Positions 9,325 to 17,445 of a DNA stretch of 64,000 nucleotides are shown piece after piece (position 1 is the stretch's first letter; each line of letters begins with the position of its first letter). Source of the DNA: Pseudomonas reactans (GTDB lineage: Bacteria > Pseudomonadota > Gammaproteobacteria > Pseudomonadales > Pseudomonadaceae); NCBI RefSeq assembly GCF_013385825.1, contig NZ_JACAPG010000018.1:186001-250000 (forward strand), written 5' to 3'. The position numbers and the translations under genes are program-made. The notes beneath the pieces were generated by a model that worked only from the letters and a program-made list of their open reading frames with translations, was not told the DNA's origin and searched no databases.

Positions 9325-9357
9325 CATCCCGATCCGGGCTTTACGGCCCGGCTTTCC

Positions 9358-9394
9358 AACCCTGTTTTTCGCGAGAGAAACAGGGTTTTTTTAT
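9358..9394 (+). terminator. Terminator of the cioAB operon
   Basis: AACCCTGTTT pairs with AAACAGGGTT across a 10-base loop, followed by a run of T. It ends the cio operon. The converging rlmG gene stops at 9404, just beyond. Confidence 0.85.
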
Positions 9395-9403
9395 TTACGG
9401 GCT

Positions 9404-10528
9404 TTATTTACGGGCTTTGAGGATCACGAATTTTGGCGTGGTCGCGACTTGCTCGACACCCCGGAACAAACGCGCCAGTTTGGTGTGATATCCCAGGTGG
9501 CGATTGCCGACTATATAGAGAGCGCCGCCGACCACCAGCGCTTCCCGTGCCTGCTGGAACATGCGCCAGGCGAGGAAGTCACCGACCACCTGTTGTTGAT
9601 GGAAGGGTGGGTTGCATAGAACGACGTCGAGTGAACCGGGCTCCTGGCCGGCCAGGCCGTCGGCGGCGCGTATGGCTACGTCGCGATCACCGAAGGCGGC
9701 TTGCCAGTTTTCGGCTGCCGATTGCACGGCCATATAGGACTCGTCTACCAAGGTGTACTGCGCTTCGGGGTTTTGCAGGGCGCTGGCAATCGCCAATACA
9801 CCGTTGCCGCAACCCAAGTCCGCCACACGGGCGTTGCCCAGGTTTTTCGGCAGGTGGGGCAGGAACGCGCGGGTGCCGATGTCCAGGCTTTCGCGGCAGA
9901 ACACGTTGGCGTGGTTCAGCAGTTCTATAGACGGCGTGTCCAAGGTGTAGCGGGTGGGGTAGGGCGAGACTGCAGTTGGACGGTCTTGCACAGTGGCAAT
10001 CAGCAGTCGCGCCTTTTTCACCGCAAGCGATGCCTGCATCGGCCCGATGTAACGCTCCAGCAACTCGCCCGCTGCCCGTGGCAGGTGCTTGATCATTGCC
10101 CCGGCGATAACTTGAGCGCCCGGCGCGAGTTGGCCCTGCAGGCGGATCAGTTGCTCTTCCAGCAGCGCCAGGGTTTTCGGTACGCGGATCAGCACACAGT
10201 CAAAAGGCCCAGCCGGAACCTGGCTGGCGGGGATGAATGCCACTGCATCAAACGCCTTGCCGTTACGTACCAGGTTCTTCTCCAGGCCCTGGGCAGCCAG
10301 GAACGAATCGCCGCTGGACGTGACCTGAACCAGCCCCTGGAGGCTGGCGGCCAGCGCGCCGAAGCTGTCATTGAGCACCAGCACGCGCGTCGCAGCAGTC
10401 GGTTGCTGCTCGGCCAGATAGTTGAGCAGGTACTCGTCGGCGGCATCGAAGGCTTGTAGCGGATCGTTATGTTGCTCTGGCTGACGGATCAGGTCGAGTT
10501 GGGCGAAGGGGCTTTCGAGCAGGGGCAT
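9404..10528 (-). CDS. rlmG: 23S rRNA guanine-N2 methyltransferase RlmG
   Basis: A 374-residue SAM-dependent methyltransferase with the two-domain layout of RlmG/RsmC. The N-terminal half is a degenerate methyltransferase domain. The C-terminal half has the SAM loop VADLGCGNGVLAIAS and the catalytic VVLCNPPFH (NPPF, typical of N2-guanine enzymes). RlmG modifies G1835 of 23S rRNA in E. coli. The start MPLLESPFAQLDLIRQPEQ at 10528 fits the family; a TTG at 10567 would add 13 residues, and neither has a strong ribosome site. RsmC is the main alternative, but the N-terminal sequence favours RlmG. Confidence 0.85.
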   Translation of the reverse strand: MPLLESPFAQLDLIRQPEQHNDPLQAFDAADEYLLNYLAEQQPTAATRVLVLNDSFGALAASLQGLVQVTSSGDSFLAAQGLEKNLVRNGKAFDAVAFIPASQVPAGPFDCVLIRVPKTLALLEEQLIRLQGQLAPGAQVIAGAMIKHLPRAAGELLERYIGPMQASLAVKKARLLIATVQDRPTAVSPYPTRYTLDTPSIELLNHANVFCRESLDIGTRAFLPHLPKNLGNARVADLGCGNGVLAIASALQNPEAQYTLVDESYMAVQSAAENWQAAFGDRDVAIRAADGLAGQEPGSLDVVLCNPPFHQQQVVGDFLAWRMFQQAREALVVGGALYIVGNRHLGYHTKLARLFRGVEQVATTPKFVILKARK

Positions 10529-10685
10529 GGCGGGGGAGGCTCTGGGTCGTCGATGGGAGTTCGGCAATCGCTGCAGAACCCTCTGAGTGAACTACGATGC
10601 GGGCCGGGGGGCAGCATCAACACTCAGAATTGACTGTAAATGTTACTTTTTTTCCAGAGGGATTACATGCGGTGTTTCCAGGCGA

Positions 10686-11396
10686 TTAAAAACAGCCCAT
10701 TTGGGATGCCCTGAGCACTGCGGCGATCTTGTTATTGACCCCCAGTTTCTTGAGTGCACTGGCGATGTGAAACCCTATCGTACGCTCTGACAGGCACAGG
10801 ATTGTGGCGATTTCTGCGGCGGTCTTGCCCAAGCCTGACCATTTGAGGATTTCGGTTTCCCGCGGGGTCAGTTTGCAGGGAGGTTTGAAACTGGGTTCGT
10901 CGGCAAATTTCTGTGCCACTACCGCATGCAGGGCATGACACAGCCACAGCACCTGGCCGGCTTTTTCATACAACTCTTCCGGGCTGACTTCACCTTTACT
11001 ACGGCCCAGGGTCAGCATGCTGAAGACACCCTGGAAATCATGTACTGCTTGAGTCCAGCCCAGGTGCACGCCATGGGATTGGGCCAGTTGCCATAAACTG
11101 GGCGCGGCACCAAATGCCTTTTCTTCCCAGAGGATGGGCAGTACGCAACGTTTGCAGTGGGCTACAACGGGGTCTACATCGAAAAAGTGTGCTTGGTTGT
11201 AGATATCATTCCATGCATTCGGATAGTTGTTTATGCGGATTGGTTTCTTTTGGTTATTAGGTAGTTGAGAGCTCATCGTAAAGGAACAAAATTGGAAGCC
11301 AAGTTCTAACGTGCGATTGAGGACCATTTCAAAAACAATGGTTATCTGGTTCTCGCCTTCCAGTTTCGGGAGCCTTGTATTGCGCCAGCTGATCAT
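10686..11396 (-). CDS. LuxR-type regulator with acyl-homoserine-lactone-binding domain
   Basis: A 236-residue protein. An N-terminal autoinducer-binding domain (about 15-160) keeps the family contact residues W62, Y66, D75, P76 and W90 in AWNDIYNQAHFFDVDP and PILW. A C-terminal GerE/LuxR helix-turn-helix (about 173-233) has LTPRETEILKWSGLGKTAAE and LSERTIGFH. The ligand residues suggest it can still sense an acyl-homoserine lactone. No luxI-type synthase lies in the window, so it may be a solo. GGAG 9 bases before the ATG supports the start. The 399-base gap to fpr holds a long palindrome. Its target genes are unknown. Confidence 0.88.
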   Translation of the reverse strand: MISWRNTRLPKLEGENQITIVFEMVLNRTLELGFQFCSFTMSSQLPNNQKKPIRINNYPNAWNDIYNQAHFFDVDPVVAHCKRCVLPILWEEKAFGAAPSLWQLAQSHGVHLGWTQAVHDFQGVFSMLTLGRSKGEVSPEELYEKAGQVLWLCHALHAVVAQKFADEPSFKPPCKLTPRETEILKWSGLGKTAAEIATILCLSERTIGFHIASALKKLGVNNKIAAVLRASQMGCF

Positions 11397-11795
11397 TTGT
11401 CACTCTCCATGAGATGTTACTGGCCGCGGGTACGTCCTTCCCCCGCAGCTGCACGAGACTGAGTGTAGGATATGGCCTACATAAACAAGTGAAAAAAAAG
11501 TAAAAAGTCTTTTGTTGTGAAGGCGTCGAACCTTGTACAAAGAGTAAAGATTTGTGCAGTTCGCGCTCATGTTTGTTTTTTTTAATACGAATTAGAGAGT
11601 TGTCAGTGCTGTCAGATTGATGGCTATTAAAAACACTACGTCATCTGATAGGTCATTTAGTGTTTGCTAATAGCCAAATGGTTAGTCTTGGTCCGTAGGC
11701 CAACGCCTTGACAAGCGCGAATGCCAGTACAAATCAGCGGTGTTTGCGCTCGTCACTTTGAGGGACACTAGGACACCTGTAGAACGGAGCCCCTC
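11397..11795. other. Divergent regulatory region between the LuxR gene and fpr
   Basis: This 399-base AT-rich gap has no gene on either strand. It contains the long inverted repeat at 11621-11676. A TTGACA at 11708 has only a poor -10 (AAATCA) 17 bases on, so I do not call a promoter. Confidence 0.6.
11621..11676. promoter_or_regulatory. Long imperfect palindrome between luxR-type gene and fpr
   Basis: The left arm TGGCTATTAAAAACACTA (11621-11638) pairs with the right arm TAGTGTTTGCTAATAGCCA (11658-11676), nearly perfectly apart from a small bulge. The loop is 19 bases. No T run follows, so it is not an ordinary terminator. A paired operator or an RNA structure in a leader are both possible. 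Confidence 0.55.
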
Positions 11796-12572
11796 ATGAC
11801 GGCCAGTGCTGAGAAATTTACCCGCCAGACCTTGCTCGACGTGCAATCGCTGACCCCCAGCCTGTTTACCCTGCGCACTACCCGCGATGCGGGCTTTCGT
11901 TTCACGGCGGGGCAGTTTGTGCGCCTGGGTGTGACCAAGGCGGATGGCAGCACCGTATGGCGCGCCTATTCGCTGGTGTCCTCACCGTTTGACGAGCATC
12001 TGGATTTCTTCTCGATCGTCGTCCCCGGCGGTGAGTTCACCAGCGAACTGAGCCGCATGAGAGTAGGCGATACCTTGATGGTGGAGCGCCAGGCCACGGG
12101 CTTCCTGACCTTGAACCGTTTCGTGGATGGTCGCGACTTGTGGATGCTGGGGACTGGCACCGGGGTGGCGCCGTTTTTGTCGATCCTGCAGGACTTCGAG
12201 GTCTGGGAGAAATTCGAGCGCATCATCCTGGTGTACAGCGCACGGGAAGCCAAGGAGCTCGCGTATCAGACGCTGATCAAGGAGCTGGGTGAGCGTGAAT
12301 ACCTCGCCGAGTACGCACACAAACTCACCTACGTTCCCACCGTCACTCGTGAGCAGCATCCTGGCGCGTTGAATGGGCGCATCACCACACTGATCGAAAA
12401 TGGCGAGCTTGAGCGTGCAGCCGGCGTCGAGTTGACCCCGGAGCATTCGCGCGTGCTGATCTGCGGCAACCCGCAGATGGTCGATGACACACGCCAATTG
12501 CTCAAGCAGCGTGACATGAACCTGAGCTTGAGCCGCCGCCCCGGTCAAGTGGCGGTGGAAAACTACTGGTAA
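11796..12572 (+). CDS. fpr: Ferredoxin--NADP+ reductase
   Basis: A 258-residue flavoprotein of the bacterial FNR subfamily that moves electrons between NADPH and ferredoxin or flavodoxin, important in oxidative and iron stress. FAD-binding RAYSLVSSP follows TAGQFVRLGV. The NADP site is GTGTGVAPFLSILQD near 115, then ERIILVYSAREAKELAY. It ends in ENYW, the usual C-terminus of bacterial Fpr. The ATG at 11796 follows CGGAG. It is divergent from the LuxR-type gene, and a shared terminator separates it from mscL. Confidence 0.93.
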   Translation: MTASAEKFTRQTLLDVQSLTPSLFTLRTTRDAGFRFTAGQFVRLGVTKADGSTVWRAYSLVSSPFDEHLDFFSIVVPGGEFTSELSRMRVGDTLMVERQATGFLTLNRFVDGRDLWMLGTGTGVAPFLSILQDFEVWEKFERIILVYSAREAKELAYQTLIKELGEREYLAEYAHKLTYVPTVTREQHPGALNGRITTLIENGELERAAGVELTPEHSRVLICGNPQMVDDTRQLLKQRDMNLSLSRRPGQVAVENYW

Positions 12573-12573
12573 T

Positions 12574-12606
12574 AAAAAAGGCGCCTCTAGCAGGCGCCTT
12601 TTTTCT
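12574..12606. terminator. Bidirectional terminator between fpr and mscL
   Basis: AAAAAAGGCGCCT and AGGCGCCTTTTTT form a perfect stem with a five-base loop and A/T runs on both sides. It can serve fpr on the plus strand and mscL on the minus strand. Confidence 0.9.
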
Positions 12607-12617
12607 CAAACCGGTCT

Positions 12618-13037
12618 TTACAGACGCGGCTTGTCGTTCTGTGCCTTGAGCAGATCGCGGATCTCACCCAGCAACACTTCTTCCTTGGTCGGCGTCGGCG
12701 GCAGGCTTGGCGCCACGGCCTCTTCACGCTTCAGGCGGTTGATCGCCTTCACACCCATGAAGATCGCAAACGCGACAATCACAAAGTCGATGACGCTCTG
12801 GATGAACTTGCCGTAGGCCAGCACCACCGCAGGCACATCGCCCTGTGCCGCCTTGAGCGTTATCGCCAGGTCACCGAAGTCCACGCCACCGATCAACAGC
12901 CCGATAGGTGGCATCACCACGTCGCCTACAAACGAGGAAACAATTTTGCCGAAGGCGGCGCCGATGATGATACCGACGGCCATATCGACCACATTACCTT
13001 TGACCGCGAAGGCCTTGAACTCACTGATCACGCCCAT
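12618..13037 (-). CDS. mscL: Large-conductance mechanosensitive channel
   Basis: A 139-residue inner-membrane channel that opens at high membrane tension to release solutes after osmotic downshock. It has the MscL opening SEFKAFAVKGNVVDMAVGII with the conserved gate helix GAAFGKIVSSFVGDVVMPP. The second helix is FVIVAFAIFMGVKAINRL, and the C-terminal bundle ends LLGEIRDLLKAQ. AAGGA precedes the ATG at 13037. It is transcribed alone. The 287 bases between it and katB are gene-free. Confidence 0.95.
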   Translation of the reverse strand: MGVISEFKAFAVKGNVVDMAVGIIIGAAFGKIVSSFVGDVVMPPIGLLIGGVDFGDLAITLKAAQGDVPAVVLAYGKFIQSVIDFVIVAFAIFMGVKAINRLKREEAVAPSLPPTPTKEEVLLGEIRDLLKAQNDKPRL

Positions 13038-13324
13038 AGGTTATTCCTTGTTACAGATGAGAAGGGTGGGACTCAGTGTAAGTCAGTCGTAGCAGGCTTG
13101 CCCGACACAACCGTTAACACTGTTAGCTTTTATCGACACATTAAAACGCAAATAGTTTGCAAAGTGCCACCAATCGCGCGCGAAATACGCCTGATATCAG
13201 TGACTTAACAGATTATTTTGTTAATCGGGTTGTTGTGAGTTTTCTATTTATCTTCTGACTCTCGGGTCACTAGCCTCTGGCAAGCACAACTGAATGTGCA
13301 CTAAAAAAACCAGAGGAAACCTCG

Positions 13325-14866
13325 ATGAAGACCCCAATGAGCCGCGGGCCCGTTTCAGCGCGACACGCGCTGGTACTGGCGATCGCCAGTTTGCTTTCCC
13401 TTTCGGTACACGCCGCCAACCTGACGCGCGACAACGGCGCTGCAGTAGGCGACAACCAGAGCTCGCAGACCGCCGGCGCCAATGGCCCGGTGTTGCTGCA
13501 AGACGTGCAGTTGATCCAGAAGCTGCAGCGTTTCGATCGCGAGCGCATCCCCGAGCGCGTGGTCCACGCCCGTGGTACCGGCGCCCACGGTACTTTCACC
13601 GTCACCGACAACCTCAGCGACCTGACCAAGGCCAAGGTGTTCGCGGCAGGCGAAGCCACCCCGGTGTTCGTGCGCTTCTCTGCTGTGGTCCATGGCAATC
13701 ACTCTCCGGAAACCCTGCGTGACCCACGTGGTTTCGCCACCAAGTTCTACACCGCTGAGGGCAACTGGGACCTGGTAGGCAATAACTTCCCGACGTTCTT
13801 CATCCGCGACGCGATCAAGTTCCCGGACATGGTCCACGCCTTCAAGCCGGACCCGCGCACCAACCTGGATGACGACTCCCGTCGCTTCGACTTCTTCTCC
13901 CACGTGCCCGAGTCCACCCGCACGTTGACCGAGCTGTACTCCGACTCCGGCACCCCGGCCAGCTATCGGGAAATGGACGGCAACGGTGTGCATGCCTACA
14001 AGCTGATCAACGCCAAGGGCGAAGTGCACTACGTCAAGTTCCACTGGAAGAGCCTGCAAGGCATCAAGAACCTCGACCCCAAGCAAGTCACCGAAGTGCA
14101 GGGTCGTGACTACAGCCACATGACCAACGACCTGGTCACTCACATCAACAAGGGCGATTTCCCCAAGTGGGACCTGTACGTGCAGGTGCTCAAGCCTGAG
14201 GACCTGGCCAAGTTCGATTTCGACCCGCTGGACGCCACCAAGATCTGGCCGAATGTGCCTGAGCGCAAAGTCGGGCAGATGGTGCTGAACCGCAACCCGG
14301 CCAACGTGTTCCAGGAAACCGAGCAAGTGGCCATGGCCCCGGCCAACCTGGTGCCGGGTATTGAGCCGTCCGAGGACCGTCTGCTGCAAGGCCGCGTATT
14401 CTCCTACGCCGACACCCAGATGTACCGCCTGGGCGCCAACGCCCTGCAACTGCCGATCAACGCACCACGGGTGACCGTCAACAACGGTAACCAGGACGGC
14501 GCGATGAACTTCGGCAAGACCACCACTGGCGTGAACTACCAGCCAAGTCGTCTGCTGCCACGGGACGAGCCGCAAACCGCGCGCTACAGCCAGTCAGCCC
14601 TGTCGGGCAGCACCCAGCAGGCGAAGATCCAGCGCGAGCAGAACTTCAAGCAGGCCGGTGATCTGTACCGCTCCTTCACGAAGAAAGAGCGCCAGGACTT
14701 GATCGAGAACTTTGGTGGCTCGCTGGCGACCACCGATGACGAGAGCAAGCACATCATCTTGTCGTTCCTGTACAAGGCCGACCCGGAATATGGCACCGGC
14801 GTGGCCAAGGTTGCCAAAGGTGATCTGGCGCGCGTGAAGGCGCTGGCGGACAAACTCACCGACTGA
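13325..14866 (+). CDS. katB: Exported monofunctional haem catalase KatB
   Basis: A 513-residue catalase (2 H2O2 to water and oxygen). A signal peptide occupies residues 1-30 (LVLAIASLLSLSVHA), so the enzyme is probably periplasmic. The catalytic distal His is about residue 81 in RIPERVVHARGTGAHG, the conserved Asn about 154 in VGNNFPTFFIRD, and the proximal haem Tyr near 363 in FSYADTQMYRLG. The sequence and the ankB gene just downstream match the peroxide-inducible katB-ankB pair of P. aeruginosa. OxyR control is expected from that family, but I could not identify a convincing OxyR site in the 287-base upstream gap. A REPIN palindrome separates katB from ankB. Confidence 0.93.
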   Translation: MKTPMSRGPVSARHALVLAIASLLSLSVHAANLTRDNGAAVGDNQSSQTAGANGPVLLQDVQLIQKLQRFDRERIPERVVHARGTGAHGTFTVTDNLSDLTKAKVFAAGEATPVFVRFSAVVHGNHSPETLRDPRGFATKFYTAEGNWDLVGNNFPTFFIRDAIKFPDMVHAFKPDPRTNLDDDSRRFDFFSHVPESTRTLTELYSDSGTPASYREMDGNGVHAYKLINAKGEVHYVKFHWKSLQGIKNLDPKQVTEVQGRDYSHMTNDLVTHINKGDFPKWDLYVQVLKPEDLAKFDFDPLDATKIWPNVPERKVGQMVLNRNPANVFQETEQVAMAPANLVPGIEPSEDRLLQGRVFSYADTQMYRLGANALQLPINAPRVTVNNGNQDGAMNFGKTTTGVNYQPSRLLPRDEPQTARYSQSALSGSTQQAKIQREQNFKQAGDLYRSFTKKERQDLIENFGGSLATTDDESKHIILSFLYKADPEYGTGVAKVAKGDLARVKALADKLTD

Positions 14867-14876
14867 CCACGCACCT

Positions 14877-14948
14877 CCCTGTAGGAGCCGGCTTGCCGGC
14901 GATGGCGTCCTTGAGGGTGCCATCGCCGGCAAGCCGGCTCCTACAGGG
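14877..14948. repeat. REPIN palindrome between katB and ankB
   Basis: A 72-base element. CCCTGTAGGAGCCGGCTTGC begins a 30-base arm that is repeated as its exact inverse at 14919-14948, around a 12-base loop. It is of the GTAGGAGCCGGCTTGCCGGC class common in P. fluorescens-group genomes. It could attenuate or stabilise the katB-ankB transcript. Confidence 0.92.
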
Positions 14949-14971
14949 GATCTATTTAGAGGATTTGAACG

Positions 14972-15514
14972 ATGCGTACCTTCATATTGGCTCTTCTGGC
15001 CTGCTGCTCGCTGAACGTATTGGCCGAGCCGTCTGATGATCCGGTCGCGCTCAAGATACAACTACAGGACTACTACTTCGACGCCGCCCGCCGAGGCGAC
15101 CTCGACATGCTCAACACCTTTATCGACTCCGGCTATAGCCTCAACACCCAGGATGACAAGGGCTACACTGCGCTGATCCTCGCCGCTTACCACGGCCAGG
15201 GCCCGTTCGTGGAGCGCTTGCTCAATGCCGGAGCCGACGCCTGCGTGCAGGACAAGCGCGGCAACACGGCGCTGATGGGCGCGATCTTCAAGGGCGAGCT
15301 GAAAATCGCCCAGCGCCTGCTGGCGACCGACTGCAACCCCGACCAACGCAACGGCGCCGGGCAGACGGCGGCCATGTATGCCGGGCTGTTCAAGCGGGTC
15401 GAGTTGCTGGATGAATTGAAGGCCAAGGGTGCCGACCTCAACGCCGAAGACCCGATCGGCAACAGCGCTTCACGATTGGCCAGCGGTGAAATCCGGACCC
15501 CGGCGTCGCGCTGA
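14972..15514 (+). CDS. ankB: Ankyrin-repeat protein AnkB
   Basis: A 180-residue protein with a signal peptide (MRTFILALLACCSLNVLA) and about four ankyrin repeats: GDLDMLNTFIDSGYSLNTQD, GYTALILAAYHGQGPFVERL, GNTALMGAIFKGELKIAQRL and GQTAAMYAGLFKRVELLDEL. P. aeruginosa AnkB sits in the periplasm or inner membrane and is needed for full KatB activity. The position behind katB suggests the same partnership. The ATG at 14972 lies 106 bases after the katB stop, beyond the REPIN. Confidence 0.9.
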   Translation: MRTFILALLACCSLNVLAEPSDDPVALKIQLQDYYFDAARRGDLDMLNTFIDSGYSLNTQDDKGYTALILAAYHGQGPFVERLLNAGADACVQDKRGNTALMGAIFKGELKIAQRLLATDCNPDQRNGAGQTAAMYAGLFKRVELLDELKAKGADLNAEDPIGNSASRLASGEIRTPASR

Positions 15515-15549
15515 GCTATCATCGCGGTTTTTCGGTTGGAGGTTCTCAA

Positions 15550-16917
15550 ATGGCAAAGGCCAAGCGCATGTACGGCTGCACGGAGTGCGGCGCGACCTTT
15601 CCCAAGTGGGCCGGCCAGTGCACCGAGTGCGGTGCGTGGAACACCCTGACTGAAACCATGATCGAAAGCGGCGGCGCTGCGGCCCCCACCGGCCGGGCCG
15701 GCTGGACCGGGCAACAGGCGCAGATCAAGACGCTGGCCGAAGTCAGTGTTGAAGAAATTCCGCGTTTCTCCACGGCCTCCGGTGAATTGGACCGGGTGCT
15801 GGGCGGCGGCCTGGTGGACGGCTCGGTGGTGCTGATCGGCGGCGATCCGGGCATCGGCAAATCGACGATCCTGTTGCAAACCCTGTGCAGCATCGCCAGC
15901 CGCATGCCAGCGCTGTATGTCACCGGCGAGGAATCCCAGCAACAAGTGGCCATGCGCGCCCGTCGCCTGGGGCTGCCTCAGGATCAACTGCGGGTGATGA
16001 CCGAGACCTGCATCGAAAGCATCATTGCCACGGCGCGGATCGAAAAGCCCAAGGTCATGGTGATCGACTCGATCCAGACGATTTTCACCGAGCAATTGCA
16101 ATCGGCGCCGGGCGGCGTGTCTCAGGTGCGTGAAAGTGCGGCGCTGCTGGTGCGTTATGCCAAGCAGAGCGGCACCGCGATCTTCCTGGTCGGTCATGTG
16201 ACCAAAGAGGGCGCACTGGCCGGGCCACGGGTGTTGGAACACATGGTCGACACCGTGTTGTATTTCGAAGGTGAATCCGATGGCCGTCTGCGTTTGCTGC
16301 GGGCGGTGAAGAACCGTTTCGGCGCGGTCAACGAACTGGGCGTGTTCGCCATGACGGACCGGGGGCTTAAAGAAGTCTCCAACCCTTCAGCGATTTTTCT
16401 CACGCGTGCCCAGGAAGAAGTCCCAGGCAGCGTGGTGATGGCAACTTGGGAAGGCACCCGGCCGATGCTGGTGGAAGTGCAGGCGCTGGTGGATGACAGC
16501 CATCTGGCCAACCCTCGCCGCGTAACCTTGGGCCTGGATCAGAACCGCCTGGCGATGCTGCTCGCCGTATTGCACCGTCACGGCGGCATCCCGACCCACG
16601 ACCAGGACGTGTTCCTCAACGTGGTCGGCGGGGTCAAGGTGCTGGAGACTGCGTCCGACCTCGCGTTGATGGCGGCGGTAATGTCCAGCCTGCGTAACCG
16701 GCCATTGCCCCATGACTTGCTGGTGTTTGGTGAGGTGGGCCTGTCGGGCGAGGTGCGTCCGGTGCCCAGTGGCCAGGAACGCTTGAAGGAAGCCGCCAAG
16801 CACGGCTTCAAACGGGCAATCGTGCCTAAAGGCAATGCGCCGAAGGAGTCGCCGCCGGGGATAAAGATCATTGGCGTAACGCGCCTGGAACAGGCGTTGG
16901 ATGCACTATTCGAGTAG
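15550..16917 (+). CDS. radA: DNA repair protein RadA
   Basis: A 455-residue RecA-like ATPase that drives branch migration in recombination. A four-cysteine zinc finger (C10, C13, C24, C27 in YGCTECGATFPKWAGQCTEC) is followed by Walker A GGDPGIGKST at 97-106. The RadA-specific KNRFG motif lies near 256, and the C-terminal Lon-like domain ends with GVTRLEQALDALFE. GGAGG lies 8 bases before the ATG at 15550. The last 12 bases overlap the end of the converging PilZ gene. Confidence 0.96.
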   Translation: MAKAKRMYGCTECGATFPKWAGQCTECGAWNTLTETMIESGGAAAPTGRAGWTGQQAQIKTLAEVSVEEIPRFSTASGELDRVLGGGLVDGSVVLIGGDPGIGKSTILLQTLCSIASRMPALYVTGEESQQQVAMRARRLGLPQDQLRVMTETCIESIIATARIEKPKVMVIDSIQTIFTEQLQSAPGGVSQVRESAALLVRYAKQSGTAIFLVGHVTKEGALAGPRVLEHMVDTVLYFEGESDGRLRLLRAVKNRFGAVNELGVFAMTDRGLKEVSNPSAIFLTRAQEEVPGSVVMATWEGTRPMLVEVQALVDDSHLANPRRVTLGLDQNRLAMLLAVLHRHGGIPTHDQDVFLNVVGGVKVLETASDLALMAAVMSSLRNRPLPHDLLVFGEVGLSGEVRPVPSGQERLKEAAKHGFKRAIVPKGNAPKESPPGIKIIGVTRLEQALDALFE

Positions 16918-17271
16918 GGCGCCCAGCTCGCGCTCCAACTCTTGCTGATCACCCAGGTTCAACTCGATCAGTCGTCGCAAATGGCTGATCGAGTCCAGGT
17001 CGATGTGCTGGCACACAAACCCAAGCTGCCCGTGATCGTCATGGGCCAGCTTCACCTGCATCTTTATATGCGCCCGTGGGTCCAGCCGGATGTCCACGTC
17101 AAATAGCCGCTTGCCATTACCCCGCCAGTCGTCAGGGCGCTCCACCAGCAAGCCGCGCAGCGATAAATCCAGCAGTTGCACCGGCCAATTCCAGCTGTCC
17201 TGGGCAATGGTCGTCTTGGCATCAAAGGCGATGCGACGGAAACGGCGGCGTTCAGACGGTTGCTCGGTCAT
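16906..17271 (-). CDS. PilZ-domain cyclic-di-GMP receptor
   Basis: A 121-residue single-domain PilZ protein. Both c-di-GMP contacts are visible: the arginine motif RRRFRRIAF (residues 8-16) and DLSLRG, which fits [D/N]xSxxG. By neighbourhood it corresponds to P. aeruginosa PA4608 (MapZ), which binds the chemotaxis methyltransferase CheR1 when loaded with c-di-GMP. That orthology is recalled, not tested. It converges on radA with a 12-base overlap. GAGGG precedes the ATG at 17271. The large GGDEF/EAL gene about 5 kb away could set its ligand level. Confidence 0.88.
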   Translation of the reverse strand: MTEQPSERRRFRRIAFDAKTTIAQDSWNWPVQLLDLSLRGLLVERPDDWRGNGKRLFDVDIRLDPRAHIKMQVKLAHDDHGQLGFVCQHIDLDSISHLRRLIELNLGDQQELERELGALLE

Positions 17272-17445
17272 GGTGAAACCCTCTGGAGATAGAAGGATTG
17301 TAGCCCCGAGCCATCATCGGGCATTTATTTCTGTTTTTTTTGCCTGCGCAAGGCTCTAGACCAACGTAGGGGGGTGGCCTTTGAGGCCAACAGCGCTAAA
17401 CTCGGGATGGCTGTCCTTTCTGTCCACCCTGGCTGGAATATAAAA

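Noticed and set aside
11708..11736. Sigma-70 promoter of fpr
   Set aside because: TTGACA is good but the -10 at 17 bases (AAATCA) is a poor match.
13038..13324. OxyR site before katB
   Set aside because: ATAG/CTAT-like pieces occur but do not keep the required spacing.
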